Origin: Metabacillus mangrovi
Lineage (GTDB): Bacteria; Bacillota; Bacilli; Bacillales; Bacillaceae
NCBI RefSeq assembly: GCF_009711125.1
Contig: NZ_WMIB01000026.1
Span: forward strand, 1-53,114
Reading direction: 5' to 3'
DNA: 53,114 nucleotides
Position 1 is the first letter of the stretch. Each line of letters begins with the position of its first letter. The notes beneath the pieces were generated by a model that worked only from the letters and a program-made list of their open reading frames with translations, ran no database searches and was not told the DNA's origin. The position numbers and the translations under genes are program-made. Positions 30,817 to 38,609 of this stretch are shown piece after piece.

Positions 30817-32466
30817 TTGGCAGATCACAAAGATGACCAGACTTCAAAAGGACAAGACACAAAACGCGAGACACTCACTACACGGCAGGGCCATCCGGTA
30901 CCGGATAATCAAAACATCCGGACAATTGGAAACCGCGGTCCCGGAACTCTTGAAAACTATCATTTCATCGAGAAAATTTCACACTTTGACCGCGAGGAAG
31001 TACCGGAGCGTGTCGTTCACGCCCGCGGTTCAGGGGCTTTCGGCTATTTCGAAACGTACGGAAAAGTCGGAGATGAGCCGGTCGAGAAGTATACCCGAGC
31101 CAAAGTTTTTTCCGGCGCAGGGAAACAGACCCCTCTGCTCGTGCGCTTTTCAACAGTGGCCGGAGCGAAGGATTCACCGGAAACCGCCCGCGACCCGCGC
31201 GGTTTCGCAGTCAAGATGTATACAGAAGAAGGCAACTGGGATCTCGTCGGGAACAACCTGAAGATTTTCTTTATCCGCGATGCCATGAAATTCCCGGACA
31301 TGATTCACGCATTCAAAGTGGATCCGGCGTCAAACGTGGCGAATCCTGAGCGGATGTTCGACTTCGTATCCCGCACACCTGAAGCCACACATATGATCAC
31401 CTTCCTGTTCTCTCCATGGGGCATTCCGGCAACCTACCGCCACATGCAGGGTTCAGGCGTCAATACGTATAAATGGGTAAATGAAAAAGGCGAAGCCGTA
31501 CTCGTTAAGTACCATTGGGAACCAAAGCAGGGCATCCGCAACCTGACACAGGAAGAAGCGGACATGGTCCAGGCGAAAAACGTCGCCCATGCTACACAGG
31601 ACCTGTACGAATCCATTGAACGCGGCGAATACCCGGAATGGGAACTCTTCGTTCAGATCATGGAGGACGACTATCATCCGGAGCTCGACTTCGATCCGCT
31701 CGATGATACGAAGCTGTGGCCGGAGGATAAATTCCCTTGGAAGCCGGTCGGAAAGATGGTCCTTGACCGCAACCCGGTTGATTTCCATAGTGAAATCGAA
31801 CAGGCTTCCTTCGGTACGGGGGTCCTCGTTGACGGGATGGACTTCTCTGACGACAAAATGCTGCAGGGACGCACATTCTCTTATTCCGATACCCAGCGCT
31901 ACCGTGTGGGATCAAACTACCTGAAGCTGCCGGTCAACGCACCGAAAGCACCGGTCCGCACGAATCAGCACCGCGGCCAAATGGACACCCGCGACCCGAA
32001 GGAAAACGGGGAAAACCCGCACATCAACTACGAGCCATCCACGCTCGGCGGATTCCAGGAAGCCGGCTTCGAAGACCGTCCGCAGCACCGTCCGACTTAC
32101 AATGCAGCGGCGATGAGCGAACCGATCGACCGCCCGAACAACTATGGGCAGGCCGGTGACACATACCGCAGCTTTGAAGACTGGGAGCGCGATGAACTGA
32201 TCAGCAATCTCTCAGATGCCCTCGCCGTCTGCGACAAACGAATCCAGGATGCCATGATCGACCACTTCACCCAGGCCGACGAAGACTACGGCCGCCGCGT
32301 GCAGGCAGGCATCGAAATGAAAATGAAAGAAATCCAGGAAATGAAAAAAGAAGACAAGCTCCCTGGCCGCGAAGCCGGCAAATCCAAATACGGCCAAGGC
32401 ACAATAGCAGCCGAAGAAGCCGTAAAAGACGCCGTCAAAAAGAGCCACGAAGCCGATCCATATTAA
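30817..32466 (+). CDS. Heme catalase, long small-subunit clade (KatX-like length)
   Basis: 549 aa. Disproportionates H2O2 through heme b. Distal His in [15 protein letters not shown] (near 68), distal Asn in [20 protein letters not shown], and the proximal heme-Tyr in [20 protein letters not shown] (near 358). About 65 residues longer than KatA-type enzymes, with a very charged C-terminal tail (near 480-549, with Glu/Lys-rich repeats). The length and the [12 protein letters not shown] stretch resemble the KatX/KatB spore or general-stress catalases, but the clade call is tentative. TTG start behind GGGGAGGTATTAC. Confidence 0.9.
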   Translation: MADHKDDQTSKGQDTKRETLTTRQGHPVPDNQNIRTIGNRGPGTLENYHFIEKISHFDREEVPERVVHARGSGAFGYFETYGKVGDEPVEKYTRAKVFSGAGKQTPLLVRFSTVAGAKDSPETARDPRGFAVKMYTEEGNWDLVGNNLKIFFIRDAMKFPDMIHAFKVDPASNVANPERMFDFVSRTPEATHMITFLFSPWGIPATYRHMQGSGVNTYKWVNEKGEAVLVKYHWEPKQGIRNLTQEEADMVQAKNVAHATQDLYESIERGEYPEWELFVQIMEDDYHPELDFDPLDDTKLWPEDKFPWKPVGKMVLDRNPVDFHSEIEQASFGTGVLVDGMDFSDDKMLQGRTFSYSDTQRYRVGSNYLKLPVNAPKAPVRTNQHRGQMDTRDPKENGENPHINYEPSTLGGFQEAGFEDRPQHRPTYNAAAMSEPIDRPNNYGQAGDTYRSFEDWERDELISNLSDALAVCDKRIQDAMIDHFTQADEDYGRRVQAGIEMKMKEIQEMKKEDKLPGREAGKSKYGQGTIAAEEAVKDAVKKSHEADPY

Positions 32467-32471
32467 TCGAG

Positions 32472-32512
32472 AAAAAACCGCCGGTCCCTAGTTGAGGGGA
32501 CGGCGGTTTTTT
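32472..32512 (+). terminator. Terminator after catalase
   Basis: AAAAAACCGCCGTCCCC-like stem: AAAACCGCCGGTCCC pairs with GGGGACGGCGGTTTT around TAGTTGA. Confidence 0.85.
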
Positions 32513-32678
32513 GATGGGGTGCGTTAGTGGTGGGGCAGGATCAGTGGTGAAGCTTTTGCGGGGTCAGCCCCCGGTTCTGCTAAAGGATGAAAGCTTCGGC
32601 ACCACATGTGCGATCCCTTGTGCCCCAACGGTTTGGAGTGTCTCTGTCCCCTGTTGCGGTAAAGCAGTGCGGGACTGA

Positions 32679-32785
32679 CCCCGCCCTGCAGCGTCCCGTA
32701 TCAAATCGTCCCGCACCGAATACCCCGCCCTGCAGCGTCCCGTATCAAATCGTCCCGCACCGAATACCCCGCCCTGCAGCGTCCC
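32679..32785. repeat. 44-bp tandem repeat, about 2.4 copies
   Basis: Units starting CCCCGCCCTGCAGCGTCCC at 32679, 32723 and 32767 (exact 44-bp spacing). The first two are identical in full; the third is cut after about 19 bp. Inside each unit CGTCCCG occurs twice. No coding frame or ribosome binding site. It lies between convergent genes. Confidence 0.92.
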
Positions 32786-32795
32786 ATCCCATCCA

Positions 32796-32823
32796 CAAAA
32801 AAACCGGCCTCATTGGCCGGTTT
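32796..32823 (-). terminator. Terminator of the alpha/beta hydrolase
   Basis: AAACCGGCC pairs with GGCCGGTTT around TCATT; on the minus strand a T-run follows. Confidence 0.85.
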
Positions 32824-32830
32824 CCACTAT

Positions 32831-33631
32831 CTATAACAGCTTTAAAAGCTCTTCATTAAATTTCTCTTTCTCATCATACACAACCCCATGGCCGCTCTCT
32901 TCAAATGTGATGAGTGTGGAATTCTCAATGCTCTCATTCAGCATCACTGCAAATTGATAGTCGCAGATTTCATCCTTCGTGCCGTGCATGATAACAGTCG
33001 GTACGTTGACCTTTCCAACTTCATCCCGCAGATCCTCATCCCGCAGTGATTCCGCACAGGCGATGGTGCCATGGGCTGAAGCCTGCAATCCAAGATTAAG
33101 GAACCATTGGTCGAGGGTCTCTGACGTCTCGGAATAAAAGAAATTGCTTCCAAATTCTTTTAGTGCCGCTGGACGGTCTGCTTTGATCCCTGCGATTAAT
33201 TCGTCGACTTCTTCTTTTTTCATTCCGTATTCATAGCCGTCGCGCTGGGTAAATACCGGTGCCGCTGCCCCGATCAATATCAGTTTAGCAAGGTTGGGAT
33301 CCGCATATTTTGTTGCATAGCGGATGCTGATCGGACCGCCCATTGAGAAACCGGCGAGGTAGAAATTCTCAAGCTGCAGGTATTCCACAACTTTTTTCAA
33401 GTCTTGGGCATGAGTGTCATAATCGTATCCGAAAGCGGGCTTGTCCGATTGTCCGAAACCACGCAGGTCAATCCCGATAAAACGGTACCCTTTCTTAGGA
33501 AGCTCGTTCATCTGATATTCAAACATTTGATGATTAACCGGCCAGCCATGGATAAAAACAATCGGCTGCCCTTCCCCGATATCCTCTACAAACAGCTTCA
33601 CATTTGCATCAACTTCAATATAGTGTGCCAT
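32831..33631 (-). CDS. Alpha/beta hydrolase (cofactor-free haloperoxidase/esterase-like)
   Basis: 267 aa. Oxyanion motif FIHGWPVNHQMFEYQ (near 22-36), nucleophile Ser in LAGFSMGGPISIRYA (near 94), acid Asp in IMHGTKDEICDYQ (near 216) and His in FEESGHGVVYDE (near 245). The HGWP and GFSMGG combination is that of non-heme chloroperoxidase/arylesterase-type hydrolases, which can form peracids or cleave esters. The ATG at 33631 follows AAGGAGGAGTCATTGCT. Monocistronic, convergent with catalase. Natural substrate unknown. Confidence 0.88.
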   Translation of the reverse strand: MAHYIEVDANVKLFVEDIGEGQPIVFIHGWPVNHQMFEYQMNELPKKGYRFIGIDLRGFGQSDKPAFGYDYDTHAQDLKKVVEYLQLENFYLAGFSMGGPISIRYATKYADPNLAKLILIGAAAPVFTQRDGYEYGMKKEEVDELIAGIKADRPAALKEFGSNFFYSETSETLDQWFLNLGLQASAHGTIACAESLRDEDLRDEVGKVNVPTVIMHGTKDEICDYQFAVMLNESIENSTLITFEESGHGVVYDEKEKFNEELLKLL

Positions 33632-33711
33632 AGCAATGACTCCTCCTTGAGAACCATAATATGCCATACTTTTTCCCTAAGCAGGGGCCTCTAAACCTTC
33701 CAGTACTCTAT

Positions 33712-33742
33712 ACAAAAAACCCCCCGTTATGGACCGGGGGGT
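33712..33742 (-). terminator. Terminator of the M23 peptidase gene
   Basis: ACCCCCCG pairs with CCGGGGGGT around TTATGGA; on the minus strand it is followed by TTTTTTGT. Confidence 0.85.
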
Positions 33743-33750
33743 CTGCTGAT

Positions 33751-34839
33751 TTAGTGTGTAACCCAATTTTTTAAGAACGGATACGGATTGATGGCTTTGT
33801 AACTCGCATCATAAATGCCAATATGCAGATGCGGAACAAATTTTCCGATCGTGCCCGGTTTTCCATAGCCGCTGTCGCCAACTTTACCGATGTATTGGCC
33901 GCGTTTCACGGATAGTCCGGCCTTCAACCCTGGCGCATACGCGTTTAGATGAGCATAATAAACCCGGTATCCTTCGCTGTTTCGGATCGTCAGTCTCCAG
34001 CCGCCGAGCTCATTCCAGCCGTATCGTTCAATGACTCCGTCAGATACAGAGTAAAGAGGAGTTCCTTTTTTAGCCATAATGTCAATGCCTTCATGAGACC
34101 GTGAGCCGCCATAGCTTCTTGAATAACCAAAGGAATCAATATATGGCTGGTATGTTCCAGCTTTAAAAGGAAAAAGACCGTCTTGTAAAGCCGGCAGTGC
34201 AGGCAATACACCCTCTGTCATTTTAAGCTTTTGCCCAACATAGATCGTATCGGACTTAAGGTTGTTCAATGTTTTTATTTTTTGAACAGAAGTCTTGTAC
34301 TGGGCTGCAATGGCAGAGAGGGTATTTCCCGGTTTAACTGTATAAATGACCGTTTTCGCTGTAGGAGCGGGTGCCGGAGCCGGAGCCGGTTTTGGAGCTG
34401 CAGCCGGTTTTGGCTTAGGAGCAGGCTGTGCGGAAGCCGCTTTCGGAATGGTCAAGGCTTGTCCAACCTTAATGGCTGAAGATTTTAGACGGTTAGCAGA
34501 CTGAATGGAACTTACAGACACTCCGTATTTTTTTGAAAGGCTGTAAAGTGACTCACCTGATTTTACGGTATGCTTCAGTGAAGCAGCCGGTACAGCAGGT
34601 TTTTTTGCAGCTGGCTTTGCCGCAGAGGGCTGTGATACGTAAAGAGTCTTACCGATGTGGATCGTGTCACTTTTCATGCTGTTCCATTGCTTAAGCTGAG
34701 GGACGCTGACTTTGTATTGGCTTGCAATCTTCCATAAACTTTCTCCAGGCTTCACTTTGTGAGTCGAAGCAGCTTCGGCTTCTGCTGTAATTGTCAGCAT
34801 GCCTGCAAGTGCGATTCCGGCAAAAAGGCTTTTTTTCAT
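33751..34839 (-). CDS. Secreted cell-wall hydrolase: three LysM domains plus M23 peptidase
   Basis: 362 aa. Signal peptide (1-23, [20 protein letters not shown]). LysM domains at about 27-70 ([20 protein letters not shown]), 90-132 ([20 protein letters not shown]) and 166-208 ([20 protein letters not shown]), joined by Pro/Ala/Lys linkers. The C-terminal lysostaphin-like M23 domain has zinc motifs SHEGIDI (HxxxD, near 250) and HLHIGIYD (HxH, near 341). It binds peptidoglycan and cleaves stem-peptide bonds, probably an endopeptidase for wall turnover. The linker is very proline-rich. It stands alone with its own terminator. Confidence 0.92.
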   Translation of the reverse strand: MKKSLFAGIALAGMLTITAEAEAASTHKVKPGESLWKIASQYKVSVPQLKQWNSMKSDTIHIGKTLYVSQPSAAKPAAKKPAVPAASLKHTVKSGESLYSLSKKYGVSVSSIQSANRLKSSAIKVGQALTIPKAASAQPAPKPKPAAAPKPAPAPAPAPTAKTVIYTVKPGNTLSAIAAQYKTSVQKIKTLNNLKSDTIYVGQKLKMTEGVLPALPALQDGLFPFKAGTYQPYIDSFGYSRSYGGSRSHEGIDIMAKKGTPLYSVSDGVIERYGWNELGGWRLTIRNSEGYRVYYAHLNAYAPGLKAGLSVKRGQYIGKVGDSGYGKPGTIGKFVPHLHIGIYDASYKAINPYPFLKNWVTH

Positions 34840-35072
34840 GGTGACCGAGGATCCTCCCTGTTTCCGTTCTATAATACCATTACAATAGTACCATATTGGG
34901 AGAAAATGAGAAGTGAAGAAATAAGACCGTTTTAAAATAGGTCATTAGACTCTTAAAGTCGACATTTACTATTTTAATAGCCTAATGAACACATTTCAAA
35001 AAAATCATACATGAGATCCGAAAAGAAAGGGTAAATAAGCAGATAAGAAGAGTTGAAGGAGGAATAAACAGG
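34840..35072. other. Intergenic region between divergent genes, 233 bp
   Basis: Holds the promoter regions of the M23 peptidase (minus) and the small membrane protein (plus). TAGACTCTTAAAGTCGA near 34948 is a weak dyad. I see no other element. Confidence 0.4.
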
Positions 35073-35357
35073 ATGAAAAAATCTGTGATGAATTATGCTT
35101 TCTCCGGTGTGGTGCTGGCAGGCAGTGCAGTGTGGGCTGCCGCAGCGTATAAAAAGCGCCAGAAAGAACTGGAAAAAGACCGGGAGAATCCGAACCGCAA
35201 GCTTCACCAAATAGAAAGTGCCGATGCAGATAAAGATCCGGAGGAAAAAGACCTCACTCAGCTCGATTCCGTTCAAAAATCAGAGTGGGTAGCCAATGGA
35301 TTCCCCCAAACCCATGCAGAAAGAAGAGCTTTGGAAGAGGAAGAGGTAAAAAACTAG
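35073..35357 (+). CDS. Small single-pass membrane protein, 94 aa
   Basis: One N-terminal membrane helix (YAFSGVVLAGSAVWAAAAY, residues 8-26), then a highly charged Lys/Glu/Asp cytoplasmic tail (KKRQKELEKDRENPNRK and EKDLTQLDSVQKSEWVANGF). It resembles YtxH-like or other small Bacillus membrane proteins of unknown role. GAAGGAGGAATAAACAGG precedes the ATG and a neat terminator follows. No operon partner. Confidence 0.75.
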   Translation: MKKSVMNYAFSGVVLAGSAVWAAAAYKKRQKELEKDRENPNRKLHQIESADADKDPEEKDLTQLDSVQKSEWVANGFPQTHAERRALEEEEVKN

Positions 35358-35360
35358 CAA

Positions 35361-35385
35361 AAAAGCCGGCTAACCGGCTTTTTTT
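35361..35385 (+). terminator. Terminator after the small membrane protein
   Basis: AAAAGCCGG pairs with CCGGCTTTT around CTAA, followed by a T-run. Confidence 0.85.
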
Positions 35386-35440
35386 GTTGGCTCAAGAGGG
35401 AATTGGAGGGGGATTCTATTCATTGGAGACCGTATATCAG

Positions 35441-35540
35441 CGAAAATCCTAAGATATCGTCGAAAATCCTAAGATATCAGCGATATTTTTAATATATCGT
35501 CGAAAATAAAAATATATCGTCGAAAATCGTAATATATCGA
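35441..35540. repeat. 20-bp tandem repeat, five units
   Basis: Five consecutive units of exactly 20 bp with consensus CGAAAATNNTAATATATCGT. The third unit differs most (CGATATTTTTAATATATCGT). AT-rich with a TATCGTCGAAAAT junction at each boundary. Non-coding, between convergent genes. Confidence 0.92.
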
Positions 35541-35610
35541 CTTTTCGGGAGGATTCGACAGCCTGCCGGTCATCTTTTAAGCCTGATAACCCCACTCCCT
35601 CAGCCAAGCC

Positions 35611-35848
35611 ACGGTCCGCCCGGCCGCTATGGATGGTCTAGCCCGGGATTCGAGGTCCAGCGAGCCACCCGAGGTCCAGCCGCCATCCGAGGTCCGCCCG
35701 GCCGCTATGGGTGGTCCAGCCTGGGATTCGAGGTCCAGCGAGCCACCCGAGGTCCAGCCCGCCACCCGAGGTCCACCCGCCATCCAAAGTCCAGCCGCCA
35801 CCCGAGGTCCACCCGCCATCCAAAGTCCATCCGCCATCCGTGGTCCAC
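35611..35848. repeat. GC-rich tandem repeat, about 19.5-bp monomer, 78-bp higher-order unit
   Basis: Degenerate monomers of the form GAGGTCCAGC-(G/C)AGCCACCC. A 78-bp block beginning GGTCCGCCCGGCCGCTATGG at 35613 recurs at 35691. Later monomers become CATCCAAAGTCCA variants. Long frames on both strands are by-products of the repeat. It lies directly downstream of the 20-bp array and before the LCP gene terminator. Confidence 0.88.
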
Positions 35849-35860
35849 TAATCCCCAAAA

Positions 35861-35882
35861 AAAGACCGGCATCTCTGCCGGC
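35861..35882 (-). terminator. Terminator of the LCP gene
   Basis: CCGGC pairs with GCCGG around ATCTCT; on the minus strand a TCTTTTTTT run follows. Confidence 0.8.
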
Positions 35883-35886
35883 CTCC

Positions 35887-36834
35887 TTAGGATTCACCTA
35901 AAAATTCCTTTAAAGCATTCTTATTCTTTTCTAAATCCAGTTCCAGTACGGCACCGGCGCGCTGATAGCGCTTGGGGGCGTAGGCTCCGTCGACTGGGAT
36001 GCGGAGGGTCTGGATGCCTTCATCCTTGTTGCTGAGATAGGAGGTGGCAAGGGGCAGGATTTGGGTGTTGTCAAAGTTTGTGTTGATGTAAGGCTGCATG
36101 GTACCGATCAGCTTGGGTGCTTTGACGATTCCGTTGAGAGAGAAGAGTTCATTTGTTACTTTCCCGAGGATCTCCTGCTGGCGCTTGATGCGGCCGAAGT
36201 CGCTTTCTGCATCTTTTCTGAAGCGGACGTAGGCAAGAGCTTGTTTGCCGTTTAATTGCTGGACCCCCGGTTCGATAACCATCCCGATATCCTTGGACAT
36301 TCTTTTTTGCACGTCGACTTCAAGTCCATCTGGGAAAGCATTATCGATCATGGCAGAAAAGCCTTCAAAGTCTACAAGGGCATAGTATTGAACATCGACA
36401 TCAAAGTTTTCCTTAATGGTTTTTCTTAAAAGCTCGGCACCTCCGATGGAGTAGGCAGAATTGATTTTGTTTCCTCCGTGCTCCGGAATTTCCACATAAG
36501 AGTCTCTCATAATGGAGGCGAGCTTGGCTGTTTTGGCGTTCGTGTCATACTGGGCAATCATAATGGTATCCGTACGGGACTTTTCTTCTCCCCTGGAATC
36601 AATGCCGAGAAGCAGCACGTTTACCTTGCCCTTCGTTTTAACTCCGTTGAACGGCACTTTCTCCTGGTGGAGGTCCGTATCTTTATTGGATTCATTGAAA
36701 GCTGACTGATATTGAACATACATATAAAGAAGACCGCTTCCGATAAGAAGAAGTAAGATCAGGAAGAAAAATTTCAATTTTTTCCCTTTGTGTTTCTTTT
36801 TTTTACCCCTGTTCACCCGGCTTGTTTCAATCAT
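35887..36834 (-). CDS. LytR-CpsA-Psr (LCP) family wall-polymer ligase, TagU-like
   Basis: 315 aa. Short cytoplasmic Lys-rich start (NRGKKKKHKGKKLK), one membrane helix (FFFLILLLLIGSGLLYMYV, about 18-36), extracellular LCP domain from about 70: NVLLLGIDSRGEEKSRTDTI and IMRDSYVEIPEHGGNKINSA, then YVRFRKDAESDFGRIKRQQE with the arginines that hold the polyprenyl pyrophosphate. These enzymes transfer teichoic acid or other glycopolymers from the lipid carrier to peptidoglycan. The ATG at 36834 is preferred to 36876, with AAAGGA about eight bases upstream. It lies next to the fructan genes without a shared transcript. Confidence 0.9.
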   Translation of the reverse strand: MIETSRVNRGKKKKHKGKKLKFFFLILLLLIGSGLLYMYVQYQSAFNESNKDTDLHQEKVPFNGVKTKGKVNVLLLGIDSRGEEKSRTDTIMIAQYDTNAKTAKLASIMRDSYVEIPEHGGNKINSAYSIGGAELLRKTIKENFDVDVQYYALVDFEGFSAMIDNAFPDGLEVDVQKRMSKDIGMVIEPGVQQLNGKQALAYVRFRKDAESDFGRIKRQQEILGKVTNELFSLNGIVKAPKLIGTMQPYINTNFDNTQILPLATSYLSNKDEGIQTLRIPVDGAYAPKRYQRAGAVLELDLEKNKNALKEFLGES

Positions 36835-36911
36835 AATGTTTTCCTTTCTACGCCTGTCATGTGCATAGTATATCAAAAATTGTCAAATGGCGGAAAAGTA
36901 TTTCATCACGC

Positions 36912-36946
36912 AAAAAAACTCCGGAGCTGTCAATGGCTCCGGAGTT
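36912..36946 (-). terminator. Terminator of the levB gene
   Basis: AACTCCGGAGC pairs with GCTCCGGAGTT around TGTCAATG; on the minus strand a run of seven T follows. Confidence 0.9.
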
Positions 36947-36959
36947 CAGACTGCGATTT

Positions 36960-38525
36960 TTAAAAATGTTTTACCTTTATATTCTCGAATACTGCCGGTC
37001 CGCCTTCGGAATAAAGAGTGATCGCCTGGTCTCCTGGCTCCGGAAATGCCAGATTGGAATGGACCGTCTTTCCGTCATCTACAAAAACTTCCACAGTCGT
37101 TTTATCCACCAGAATTTTCACGTGCACCTTTTGGGCAGCCCCATCAAAAGGTGCTTTGCTTTCTCCGTATTTCCCGCTTTTGTCAGGCTGGCCGGTAAGG
37201 GCTCTGTTCACATAGGAGGTTCCTTCTTGCGGAAGGAAGCCGGCATCGATATGACGCTTTCCATCCTCTGATTCACGGAGCCTAATGCCGAGATTACGTG
37301 CATCTTTCCAGGAAAGGTCAGCCTCCAGTAAGTATGAATCTCCTTTAATACGAAGCGTTTCAGTACCGTTCACTTCTGTCCGTTCAGCTGTCTCTTCTTT
37401 TTTTACGGAGTCTTGAAGGGAGGAAACAGGCTTGGAGACAAGGCTGTACTTGCCTTCTCCCTGTGGTTTCATCTGTATTTCACGGACGATGGAATCAACA
37501 CCGTTAAAGCCTTCTTTTACCGTTGGGGTGTTGTGTGGATAATCCCAGTTGTTCATCCATGCGATCCCATACCGTTTGGCGAGCGGGTCGCCTTTGCCAT
37601 CTTCGAATGTTACGCCTCCATACCAGTCAAATCCGTAATCCAGCCACTCAGGATCAGGCGAGTCCGCAGCAAAGGTTTTGCCGTCATAATTCCCGGTCCA
37701 ATACGCATACGTATTCGGTTTTCCGGCAGCTTTTCCGTTCGCGCTCACGCCGAGCACCCATTTAACCGTTCCATCCTCGGCACGCATTTGAAATAGATCC
37801 GGGCATTCGAGAAGTCCGATGCCGTTTGTTTTGTATTCTCCTGTGAAGGCCCAGTCCTTCAGGTTTTTCGATTCGTAAAAGCCGATTTTATCGCCTTCAG
37901 CCATGAGCAGCATCCATTTTTGGTTCTCCTCATCCCAAATCACTTTTGGATCTCTGAATACCTCTGAACCCGGGTTTGGGAGAACCGGCTGATCACTCGA
38001 ACTTTTGAATGTTTTGCCGCGGTCTGTACTGTACCAGAGATATTGCTCCTGTTTACCGGTTTCGGCAGTTGGCTGGGTGACAAGAGCAATGATGGCTCCT
38101 TCTCCGAACCCTGCGGTGTTGTTCTTGTCCTCGACTACCGATCCGGACCAAATATCGCCGTTTTTGTTCGTGAACTTGGGAATGGCGATGCCTTCATCCT
38201 TCCAGGTGACGAGATCCTCGGAAACTGCGTGGCGCCATTCCGTGCCGCCGCCATCCGGATAGTTCCCATTATATAAATAGTAGTAATGGTATTTACCATC
38301 AATGAAAATAGGCTTCTGGGGATCATTTTTCCACTTTTCAGGCGTGCTGAAATGGATAGAGGGACGGTGTGGGGAGGCTTCCTGCGCAGGTTTTGTTCCG
38401 GGGGATTCCGTATTCGGAGCCTTTCCGGATTCCTCGTTTCCTTCATTCAGTCTGCTGGACAAAATCCCAATGAACAGTGCCACTAAGGCAGCAATTGCGA
38501 TCCACACTGCTTTCTTTTTGTTCAT
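36960..38525 (-). CDS. levB: Endolevanase LevB (GH32)
   Basis: 521 aa. An N-terminal membrane helix (residues 6-22) and linker, then a GH32 five-bladed propeller and C-terminal beta-sandwich. Nucleophile Asp in EKWKNDPQKPIF (near 67), the RDP triad in VFRDPKVIWDEE (near 193) and acid/base Glu in LECPDLFQMRAE (near 240). By memory it aligns along its full length with B. subtilis LevB (YveB), which cuts levan to levanbiose. No lipobox Cys, so it is anchored by the helix or cleaved. It sits behind levansucrase as in B. subtilis sacB-levB, so the pair makes and trims levan. Separated from sacB by 84 bp with a perfect 15-bp hairpin. Confidence 0.92.
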   Translation of the reverse strand: MNKKKAVWIAIAALVALFIGILSSRLNEGNEESGKAPNTESPGTKPAQEASPHRPSIHFSTPEKWKNDPQKPIFIDGKYHYYYLYNGNYPDGGGTEWRHAVSEDLVTWKDEGIAIPKFTNKNGDIWSGSVVEDKNNTAGFGEGAIIALVTQPTAETGKQEQYLWYSTDRGKTFKSSSDQPVLPNPGSEVFRDPKVIWDEENQKWMLLMAEGDKIGFYESKNLKDWAFTGEYKTNGIGLLECPDLFQMRAEDGTVKWVLGVSANGKAAGKPNTYAYWTGNYDGKTFAADSPDPEWLDYGFDWYGGVTFEDGKGDPLAKRYGIAWMNNWDYPHNTPTVKEGFNGVDSIVREIQMKPQGEGKYSLVSKPVSSLQDSVKKEETAERTEVNGTETLRIKGDSYLLEADLSWKDARNLGIRLRESEDGKRHIDAGFLPQEGTSYVNRALTGQPDKSGKYGESKAPFDGAAQKVHVKILVDKTTVEVFVDDGKTVHSNLAFPEPGDQAITLYSEGGPAVFENIKVKHF

Positions 38526-38550
38526 GTCAATGGCTCCTTTCTTCTATAGC

Positions 38551-38584
38551 AAAGAAAATGGTGAGAGCCCTCACCATTTTCTTT
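38551..38584 (-). terminator. 15-bp perfect hairpin between levansucrase and levB
   Basis: AAAGAAAATGGTGAG pairs exactly with CTCACCATTTTCTTT around four bases. On the minus strand it is followed by GCTATAG, not a T-run, although the stem's own 3' arm is T-rich (TTTTCTTT). It may be a leaky terminator or an mRNA processing/stability element that sets levB below sacB. Confidence 0.75.
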
Positions 38585-38609
38585 GAAGTTTGTTATTTCT
38601 TTCTAATAG

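Noticed and set aside
35577-35897. Long minus-strand frame (106 aa) of Gly/Trp/Ser repeats, and a plus-strand frame of Pro/Arg repeats over it
   Set aside because: Both arise from the GC-rich tandem array, run into a terminator and lack ribosome binding sites.
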